Shown in pieces: positions 54,401-62,100 of a stretch of 64,000 bases of DNA (within the stretch, counting starts at the first letter, position 1; each line of letters starts with the position of its first letter). A program made the position numbers and the translations under genes. The DNA comes from Lewinella sp. W8. GTDB taxonomy: Bacteria > Bacteroidota > Bacteroidia > Chitinophagales > Saprospiraceae. Location: NCBI RefSeq assembly GCF_004375085.3, contig NZ_SNAQ03000017.1, positions 95,093 through 159,092 of the forward strand, read 5' to 3'. Below the pieces are notes generated by a model that was given only the letters and a program-made list of their open reading frames with translations, made no database searches and was not told the DNA's origin.

Positions 54401-55687
54401 CGGATCATCGGGAATGTTGGAATCGTCGTAGTAAAGCGGAGAATTTGCTCCATTCCCACAGATCGGCCGGATGGGCGTCACGCAGAAACCGTTGCGCATG
54501 AGTTCTCCGTCGTAGAGGGCCCAGTGCTGCACCCCCTGGGTGTATTCTACCAGCATGTCGACGGTCTGCCCCTCTTCCGGCCGACTTCCATTTCCGAGCA
54601 ATCCGTCCCAGGGGACACAAGCTTCCGTTGCCTCTTCTCCCTCAAAGCGATAAACGAGCAGGCGGTCCAGGCCCTCATCAAATACTCCGTTACCGTCAAA
54701 ATCCAGGACAATTTCAACCTGGCCCGGAAGGGTTACCTCCACGGGAATACAGAAGGTCTCGTTGGCCTGACAGAGTAATTGCCCGCTGATGGATACTTCC
54801 CCGCAGGCACCGTCGGGAAACAGATTGAGGTCGGGCTCCTCGAGGAAGATCAGGTGTTCGGCACTGTTGTCGGTGGCGTTGGCTTCGGGAATAGACTGGC
54901 GATCAAGTGCAAGGTCACCGGTGGTTCCCGGGCCCGTCCGGTTAAAGGCCAGGTTGAAGGAAAGGGGTTGAAATCCGGAATCCCGGAAATCGATCATGGT
55001 CACGAAGCCATCCGAGGTGTAGGAATAAAAGACGGCGCTAAGTTCGGCGCCGAAGGCACATTCGGGCAGTTGGGGCTCCAGTTCGGGAACCCGAAACGCC
55101 CAGTTTCGGGAGTACACTCTGCCGGGTTGTACGCGGCCATCCGCGACTACGGTGATGTCCCAAAGACCAATATAGCGGGGACGGCGGGCGCGGTTTTGCT
55201 CAAATTCCACGAAATACTCCCCCGCCTCTTCGGGCGTGAAGGTGGAGTTCTCGTCAACGGGATAGCCATTGGTGTTCACCGCGGAGGGGCCAAAGGCGGC
55301 CTGTTCGTAGGAAGATAGGTTTTCATTGTTGCTGTTTACCGTGATCGGTCCGAATACGACGGCCCCGTCGCTGACCCGGCGAATCCGGTATTCAAACTGC
55401 CCGAAAGATTCCGGCAGACCGGAGTTTTTATACAGCCGAGAAAAACCCAGGTAGACGGTTTCGCCAACACTGGCTACCCGAAAATTCAGTCGGCTGTTTT
55501 CCGGGCCGTCATAACTGGCAAAGTCACCAAAATTCTGGTCGCCAATGAGGAGCATCACGGGGTCCCCGTCGGGGCTGCGCAGATTAGGGGTTCCCTCGGC
55601 CCGGAGGAAGATCGGGCTGAACAGGAACGAGGCCAATAGGCATGCGAGAAGCAGCCGTACTGTGCCCGTGGGAATCACGGTAAACAT
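48440..55687 (-). CDS. Giant T9SS-secreted modular protein with Cys/Asp-rich repeats
   Basis: 2415 residues. Signal peptide (MFTVIPTGTVRLLLACLLASFLFSPIFLRAE). Residues 30-580: beta-rich N-terminal modules. About residues 585-960: three clear and one diverged copies of a repeat with CDDNGT..DPSDD and a CSD.C end. Then a long region shared with the next gene, including CPISNHYCPIVEEDIMLF. Near residue 2065: a carboxypeptidase-regulatory-like domain and a dockerin-type segment (LLLRRYILGYGG, AADLNEDGNLDAQDMIYL), then a cohesin-like beta domain. The end is a T9SS type A sorting domain (GVVPNPVGTLTRLGV.. VYVLQLETDQGIMVHKITKR). Probably surface-attached or released; role unknown. Confidence 0.88.
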   Translation of the reverse strand: MFTVIPTGTVRLLLACLLASFLFSPIFLRAEGTPNLRSPDGDPVMLLIGDQNFGDFASYDGPENSRLNFRVASVGETVYLGFSRLYKNSGLPESFGQFEYRIRRVSDGAVVFGPITVNSNNENLSSYEQAAFGPSAVNTNGYPVDENSTFTPEEAGEYFVEFEQNRARRPRYIGLWDITVVADGRVQPGRVYSRNWAFRVPELEPQLPECAFGAELSAVFYSYTSDGFVTMIDFRDSGFQPLSFNLAFNRTGPGTTGDLALDRQSIPEANATDNSAEHLIFLEEPDLNLFPDGACGEVSISGQLLCQANETFCIPVEVTLPGQVEIVLDFDGNGVFDEGLDRLLVYRFEGEEATEACVPWDGLLGNGSRPEEGQTVDMLVEYTQGVQHWALYDGELMRNGFCVTPIRPICGNGANSPLYYDDSNIPDDPGTGAPKKVLTGCDCSGETPCRTWTNFEANATDDCVVVNENTTGYGDRNTLNTWWFASSRGAASFDVPVDVAQLRGPVDHCPGESVLIELTYNSPNEVASISWTGPDGPIEGAAGQESLEATNSGLYQIVVTDEFGCESTAEYVLMDVSCSLAINLIGIRCDDNGTDTDPTDDVFYADVRVEGANSAGWIAEAGQNGSYGDLIELGPFPISEGDVTFAVTDGEYGCCTDEIIIQAPMACSDGCAITVANITGTFCDDNGTPTDPSDDTFTFEIIIEGINLGETWSTDRGQSGAYGVVNTFGPFLIADGPQNFQFTDSSDSECVLGTTVQPPMTCSDQCELMPKVENLSCDDAGTPYDPSDDTYSFDLSVEGINAPSVGYSINGAGAYLYDQTNSFGPFAIVDADFSFSIEDLAGADCNTLLLLDPVPTTCSDACGLEIADILLTCVEAEGSTERLFIEILVNSLNPQSRGWITADGQEGGFGEYVRVGTIPNGGATRSVSIRDLDVADCTASASITSEPISVDCPGDADSRMYELDLQGFSAGLSTDSEALDGTEDLCWLPAEQLTAGSRYQERLTILVPEDLGTAPRLLSFYLYAEVDAELRGAVFSQRGEEVLDCCNLTNDGPVTPQPTHHFATPILPDSISPDLMRLQQRFSVVLRPGEIYTLVTSTLRVGEEANFRWEVVGLETLPLIVGRPNGPNPVVTRRSTLSVFDLLNHEIPTIFGRSSSVDEFGRPTVGGACGPMDIAFNDEESGTCVSARIERTFRLEMADTSIQEVCTQVIEARALSLNEVAWPEHFVQFSCTDSYPQLENGHPAPSYTGYPFVYRSGVAVALDGDQLDNLSVRYEDAAERRPDGGLTVFRTWIVTDECRNDLAQYTQTFKLESSGQPFFSCPISNHYCPIVEEDIMLFSTNHFDCFADIEIPAPELNNVCDTSSWTFRTEVRQLTPAGDTITYTVLEDGDDRLLVGVPPGDYLIHFTGSHPEESIEDRYCRIRVADRTEPVAVCKEVLNLSLPGNGVIMVPFQVVDQGSYDNCELVGRQLRRRLPEGHPQADSLGWSAWDGRIFFECEDVGLGQIEVQLLVTDAAGNTNYCTSYVTVLDNTDPYCIGLDPVTVSCSDLPDNFNPADTTQLRMIWGMPEVVDNCSAAARELVPEILGDICSPERIRRRFQAIDQHGNFSTGLFFQDITVVPSLEYEIQFPRDAITDCTDLVDTLRVISGGCDSITYTFEDTLLPTEGEECRYLERSYVVTNWCEWDGESPAIELDRDEDCNGSMGDTDVWLVRSEAGIFVDADGDATNEAPAAASRGADCGDPNPEGYWRSVEAPGGRYVYRQRIKIFDTIAPAVAISLADTVCVDTNFCRIPVTAGIILTDACQVAEGNIIVGIDFNNNGNVETNSEQSGELEGVFPEYSFTNVMPIGEHRFIFIVTDDCGNTTSVEKIFRVNDCYVPFLQCRSDQIYNLQPLVEVGDIDNDGVVEEAAVLVEAIDLARCDFPDCSGDLIYSVNRIGDTVDINQQSIYLDCEDRYEVYLEVYVWDDAYNPFAVQPDGTLGGRNWRKCEVLVRLQDPNLACNDCQVATSVTVNGRVNSLSGQPMTNVLVSAGADLPTTRTGGFGSYQFGGNVGDSYLLQASLETDPRMGLSTLDLLLLRRYILGYGGLDSPYLRLAADLNEDGNLDAQDMIYLQALILGRRGLYPTGPSWRFVAADWDGSGPAPESIQVELLEACSYDHDFVGIRMGDLNDSWGDAAGATNLVGNGRGRPIALLATDRSFEAGETVVLQFQLQEGTRFAGGQAALEWSADQLSFVGVESADLREEENFRTGYGHLWLSWSQPLRADALMTLTFTARTAGKLSEVVDIAETGALAAEVYATDLTEQPLFLQWETAGAVTAPDREGVEEITFAEGAHLLGVVPNPVGTLTRLGVRVTTGQRAQLFVRDINGRVLLEQHLRLVAGEQWLPVEAAGWPPGVYVLQLETDQGIMVHKITKR

Positions 55688-55944
55688 ATGTTGTGTTGTT
55701 CAAGTGTTCAAAAAACTCTGCGTCGCAGAAAAATGGAAAAGACTAAAACCAGGCCCCCAATTCTGTGGCCAAAAAAACAGGTATGAAGATTTTGGGAATC
55801 CTTGGGGCACCAGTAAGTGCCGAAAGAAAGTTGCCGCTCAGATTATTAAAGCTCTATTTCGAATACCACGATCGCCAGGCGGGGGCAATAGCTGTTAAAA
55901 CAACTACCGCATGACGCTAAGGCGAAGTTAGTCTAAAATCACCA

Positions 55945-55980
55945 CAAAAAAAAGGAGGAAGGTGATATTACCTTCCTCCT
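55945..55980 (-). terminator. Strong intrinsic terminator after the second giant gene
   Basis: Perfect 11-bp stem AGGAGGAAGGT (55953-55963) with its complement at 55970-55980, followed by eight T on the minus strand. Confidence 0.93.
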
Positions 55981-56074
55981 GATTTGCTTAATCATTTTCG
56001 GCAGATACCGGGAATATAATTACCCGGTAAAGCCTGCGTTTTCGGCAAGCTTTGCACCTGCGGTCGCGCCCAAG

Positions 56075-56109
56075 CCCGCGTAAACCATGACGGGCACGGT
56101 TTACGCGGG
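56075..56109 (-). repeat. 12-bp perfect inverted repeat just after the stop
   Basis: CCCGCGTAAACC (56075-56086) and GGTTTACGCGGG (56098-56109) around an 11-base loop, 12 bases past the stop of the second giant gene. No T-run; may stabilise the mRNA 3' end or act before the terminator 100 bp further on. Confidence 0.7.
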
Positions 56110-56120
56110 ATGTGGCGGAA

Positions 56121-59100
56121 TTATTCGACTCGGATCATGCTACGGACCAGGCGTTCTCCCCTGAACTCCAGCGTGTAGATCATCACGCCGGGAGAGAAGC
56201 GGTTACCGTCCAGTTTCACCTGATGCTCACCCGCCGTGAATTCGCGTTCAATGACTTGCAGCTCACGGCCCGTCATGTCCAGAATTCTCAGCCTGGCCTC
56301 CCCGGAGGAAGGCAGGGTGAAGGCAATGGTCGTTTCCGTCCGGAATGGGTTGGGGAAATTCTGCCGGAGCGTCATTTCCTCAAACGCCTCGCCGGACAGG
56401 TCTCCCACTACCTGCGGGTTAACCGGATTGATCGTAGCCGCGGGGAAGTTGAGGTACAGGTCAAGCGCTTCGAGATCACCATTCCGGTAAGCTTCGGCGT
56501 AGGTAGGAGCATCAACGAGTGCGAAAAGATCGCTGGCTCGTGCCACCGTATTCGTCCGCCCCTTCAGGGTAAAGAGTACGGCATCACCATCGAGTCCCTC
56601 GGTAGGCAGGATCCAGCTCGCGGAAATTAATCCACGATCCAGGTTCTCCAGTCCGAGGTTTTCGTTGGTCAGCATGCCCGGAACGACTTCGGTAACGAAA
56701 GCCTGAGCTTCGGCAACCCGGAGGGTAAACTGAAGTCCGGCAATCCGTTGCAGGTCCTTGGCTCTCACGGGAACGCTGAAGCGTTCACCGGCACCGTAGG
56801 ATGCCTCCGGAATTTCCACCGGGTGGGTGCCACCAGAACTGCGGCCCCGCGTACCGTTGAGGATTTCTCCGCGCGAGTTTTCGATGAAAACAGAAGCATT
56901 CAGGTCTCCCAGTTTCACCCCGACGAAGTCGTGGCCCAGGTCGCAAGCCTCAAAGTTATCCACCTTGATACTGCTCGGAATCTGACTCATACCCGTCAGC
57001 TCATTGGCCATCTCCTCCAGGTAGGCCTTCGGTACAAAGCGCCAGCAATCTTCTGCCGCCAGTACGTCGGTATTACCCAGTACGATGTTGCGCATGATCA
57101 GGCGATCGAGTACCGTCAGGGTACCGCTGCCGTTCATATCTGCCGCCAGGAAGCGATAGGGGTCCGTGATGAGCTCTTCTCCAACGAGGTGACGCTGCAG
57201 AATCAGTTCGTCGAGGGTGGAAAGGCCATTGGCCACGTCGTCTACCTTGGTAGGTTCGACTACGTAGTTGCCGGCCGGAACACCACCGAACTCATAGATT
57301 CCGTTGTCGTCGGTCACCTTGAAGTCTTCAAGCTCTCCACTCAGGTCTACCTCTACGCCCGGTAGCGCTACGCCACCCGCCGTGATCACCTGACCGCCGA
57401 GGGCCAGGGTGCCGTCCGCGTTGCAGTCATCACAGAGTTCATCCGGATCCTGGACGAATACTTCAACGGTACACACCGTCCAGTTGGGTCCGCCTACGGT
57501 GCCGTCAGGTTGTACGGCATCCGGGTTGAAGGCGCTATCCCACATGTATACTTCCAGGTCAACGGAGTAACGATCGTCGCAGGTCAGTAGAATGCTGGTG
57601 CTGTCCACGTTAGGCGTCTCACCGGGACGGTTTACGCTGAAGCGGAGCGGACCACTGCAGTCTTCGATGTCACAGCTGGCCAGACGTCCTGCATCTACGT
57701 AGACGCCGGTTTCCACCAGGTCGCCGTTAGCGAGCGTTACCGGCTCGGCCAGGGTTTCCAGATTCGCGATCAGACCGCTGTAGCAAGTCGGATCGGGGAT
57801 GCTGCAATCGATTACCGTCACCGGTACGGTAGCGGCGGTTGCGTTGTTACAACCGTCAACGTAGCGGAGCATCAGGGTGTGCTCTCCGATGGGGAGATCA
57901 GCCACGATGCGGTAGTTCGGGAACTCACCGTGTACGGCCAGTTCGCTGGGCAAACGCATTTCCGGAGCACCGTCCCGTCCCAGATCAATCAGGACGAGCC
58001 AGTTGGATCCCGCGGCCGTGCATTCGCCGGCTACCGTGATCGGAATTTCGATCATGGCCTCGCAGTTTCCGTCTTCGGAAGCACAGAAGGTATCGGGCGT
58101 TTCGAAGACCAGTTCCGGACGGGTATCGTCAAAGATGGCGATCCGTTGGGTGTAGGTCCAGGCACCGGTAGTGGCTACCTGACGGAGGTAACCCGTCGGG
58201 TTCGTTTCTCCGTCGCATTCGTCGCCACGCGTTCCGGCAATTGGCAGCGCATTGTCAATGTCCTGATCAACATCAATGAAGGTGCCGTCAGGGTTAACAA
58301 TGGCGTAGAAGACTTCTTCGCCCTCCAGTCCGTCACAGTCTTCGTCGCGGCTGATCACCACGGGAACGTCCGTTGCGGGATCAAACATACAGTTGTTGAT
58401 CACGAGGTACGTCCGCTCGACCACCAGACAGGCTCCTTCTTCCGATTCGTTGGGATCAACGATGGTGTCGGTGAAGCTCAGGCTGATGTCAGCACAGCTT
58501 TCGCCGATGATCTCGAAGCCTTGAGCAACCTCAATGCACTCGGTCAGCGTATCCTTGGGAATCACCAGGGTGAAGCCCATATCTGGCGTAATGCTGATCG
58601 TCTGGATGAACTCCTGGGCACTTACGTTGCCCACCAGGTCCACCGCCAGGAAGCGGCGAATAACCGTACCGGCACCGGAGCATTCGTCGATGTCCACGAT
58701 GGGCATCAGCTCAATCGCGCTAGCCGCACAGTTGTCGACTACTTCCGGCTTACCGAAGAAGGCCTGCAGGCTCAGGGTGTCGGCCAGGTCAAGCTCAGGA
58801 TCGAGATCCGTACAGCTCAGGAAGAGATCATCAAGTCCCGTACAGTAGGGCAAGGTGTTGTCCACCACCGTGGCCTCCGTGGTACAGATGTTCTCGTTTC
58901 CTCCGAAGTCAACAACGCGCAGTTGCAGGGTAACCACACTACCGGCGTCCAGACAGTTCACTTCCGTGAACAGCTCCCAGTCGCTCCAGGTCGGAACGTC
59001 CAGGGTGTCTCCCGTAACGGGGTCAACCAGAATCTGACGGCGAATCAGTACGCTGTCAAGACCACAGTTGTCGTAGCTGCCGAGGTCAATCATGCTGCTG

Positions 59101-62100
59101 TAGACGCGGGCAATGCCGTATCCGCCTACGCTCACGTTGATGTGGCTGATACAGATAGCCGCAGGCTCCTGCGTATCGGCCACCCGGATGATACAATCCG
59201 TAACCGCGGTGTTACCACAGTCATCCGTTACGGTATAGCGGATGGTGTAGTCTCCTGCTTCAAGGGTCAGGTTGCGGTCGTCACCATCGTTGATGGTCGC
59301 CACTACTTCACCCTGAGCGTTCAGGATTTCCGTGAGGATGGTCCAGGAGTCGGAACAAACGTCGGTTACGTCCGGAAGCGGAACTTCCAGGTTCGCCACA
59401 CAGTCGAAGGGATCCATGGGGAAGAGCATGATGTCTTCCTCAAGTACCGGACAGTAGTGGTTACTGATCGGGCAGCTCACTACGGGCGGCGTGAAGTCGC
59501 CCGTCCGGATGATTTGCTCCGCTGAACGGGTATCACCGGTACAGATATCGGTAGCCGTCCACGTGCGGATGATCGTCTGGGTACCACTGCAGGTTTCCTC
59601 CATCTCATCCTCGTAGCTCACCGTGATCGTGCCGCAGAAGACGTCCTCGATGGTGATGTTATCGAAGGCCGTCATGATGGTCGGCAGCCCCGTCACGGAA
59701 GTGGCTGGGTTACCGTTATCATCCTGCGGGAAGGAAGCATCTTCGCAGTCGAAGTCAATGGTGTCCGTGGGGAAGGAAATGTCCGTAACCAGTGGCTTCC
59801 GGATGGTAATCCGCTGGGTAGCGGTGATTTCCTCGCCCGTACATACGGCCACCGTAAACGTCCGTTCGATGACGACGTCTTCACAGTCGATGCCTTCGTT
59901 GAGGTAGACATCGTCGAAGGTTACCGTCGTTTCTCCACAGCCCGTAATCGTTACGGTACCGGTAAGTTCGAGGCTCTCTTCGTTGTTGAAGATGGCGTCT
60001 CCATCCTCACAGATGAGGTCACGGTCACCGATGCGATCGACGTCTGCGGGGCCTTCCACTTCGATGAGGGACGGCGTAACCGTTACGGTGTCCGCACACA
60101 GTTCATCGTCGGCGTCGCGGAAGATGATCGTGGTCGGTCCACAAAGTTCCTCAACGGTGATGGACACCGTTTCTCCGTACGCTCCGCTGAGGCCATTATC
60201 GGCCGTCCAGCCGGCATCAGATCCGGAACCGGAATTGGTCACCAGTACATCGATGATGTATCCGTTGCCATCCTCCGTGCATTCGGGGCCACCGGTAACT
60301 TCGGCGACGAGTTCACAGGGAACTTCTTCTCCACAGTCTTCGGGTGCCTGAATGTCCAGTTCAGCGAGACACTCATTGTTCTCCCCGTCGAGGATAACCA
60401 GTTCCAGCAGTTCACCGTTGGCCGGGAAGGTGACCTCCGTGTTTTCACCGTAGTTACCCGTGATCTCCGTACCGTCAATACGCCAGGTTCCAGCGGTATT
60501 GTTACCGGTTACGAGGATTGTCGCTACAAAGAAGTCGTCCGTCGGATCCGTTGGCGTATCGTTGTCGATACATTCCGTTACGGAAACCAGGGTAGCATCA
60601 ATGTCGCAGGGACTACAGGTTTCGGGGGCTTCGATGGTAACCTCCTCGAAACAGGAACCTCCACTGGCTACGTCAATGAACCTCAGCGTGATGTCTCCAC
60701 CGCTGATGGGGTAGTCACCCAGAGAGATGGTTTCACCGTAGGTTCCGATGATCAAGCCCCGGATGGGGTCCTCTACCATCCACGCCGGACCATTTTCGTC
60801 GCTATCGGCGAAGATCGTGGCCATGGCACTGAAGGTGTCATCGCTGGGGTCGCTGGTTCCCTGGTCGTTACAGACAATATCGAATACGTCAACGCCAACT
60901 TTACAGCGGTCGCATCCGGTAACGGCCTGGACGAAGAGAGCGCCTACGCAGTTGTCATTGTTCAGTGCAGTAATCATACCGCTAACGTTGACGCCTACGG
61001 GGATGGGACCAAAGCGTTCTGCGACGCCGAAGGTTCCGATGGCATCGGGCACGCCTGCAGGTGCATTGAATACCAGGTTGTAGTCGCCTGCGGCGCCGGT
61101 AGCCAGCAATACAAAGTCGTAGGTATCGTCAGATTCGTCGAATGGCGTACCATTATCGTCACAAATCGTCTCGGTAATCGTCAGCATGATTTCACATTCC
61201 GCGTTTGAGCAGGGCTCGGGGATGGTAATCATGGTATCTACCCGACAGAAGTAGGCATCGGCATCCTCAATCCGGAGATTGGTCGTTTCGCGCCGGTTAC
61301 CGTTTTCGTCGAAGATGGGCAGCGGTCCGAAGGTGTACGTATTGCCGAAGATGGGGCCTTCTCCAATGATCGGGCTCGTACGCGAGGTTCCCTCGCGCAC
61401 AATCCAGCCATCGTCGGAGTTATTGGAGCCTACCCGATCTGCGGTGACGGTGATGAAGAATACATCGTCCGTCGGATCGGATGGGGTGCCGGCATCGTCA
61501 CATTCTACGGCCAGTACTTCGCCCGTAATGGCACAGTTATCGGAACAGGTTTCACCGGGAGCGGTCACCAGTACCTCAGCCATACAGTCAGAGTCTTCTC
61601 CTACCCCACTAACGGCGATGGTTTGCGTACCGCTTACGGGGTTGGTGAAGGGTCCGAAGACGTATTCGCCGAACGGGAAGCCACCAACGTAGCCGAATTC
61701 GGGAGCACTCCAGTCAGCGGCATTAACGCCGCTGATCCGTACGGTGGCGAACCAGACATCGTCGGAAGGATCAAAGTCCGTTCCGTTGTCGTAACACCAG
61801 GAGTCAACGAATTCCATCGTGATCTGACATTCATCAGAACAGGGGAATTCCTGCGGTGCCTCGGCACGAACGATGGAGAAACAGATTCTCGGACGGGCGT
61901 TGTCCCGAACGGTGATCACAATCTCTCCTTCCTCTACGTCTTCCAGCGTGAAGGGTCCGGCAAAGGCTTCATTACCATCGTATACTCCCGTTGCCACAAC
62001 ATTATCGTTGGCATCGAAAGCCGTCCAGCCGGTGCTGGTTGCGTTCAGGGAGGTTACCGTGATGGGAACAAAGAATACGTCATCAGACGGATCGGTGGGA

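Larger units (their letters stand above)
55688..56120. other. 433-bp region between the two giant genes
   Basis: Contains two hairpins after the second giant gene and the presumed promoter of the first. A third small palindrome (TACCGGG..CCCGGTA, about 56006-56028) lies between the hairpins. No gene is visible. Confidence 0.55.

Noticed and set aside
52790..54778. 662-codon plus-strand frame and similar long frames opposite the giant genes
   Set aside because: Antisense shadows caused by repeated sequence on the coding strand.
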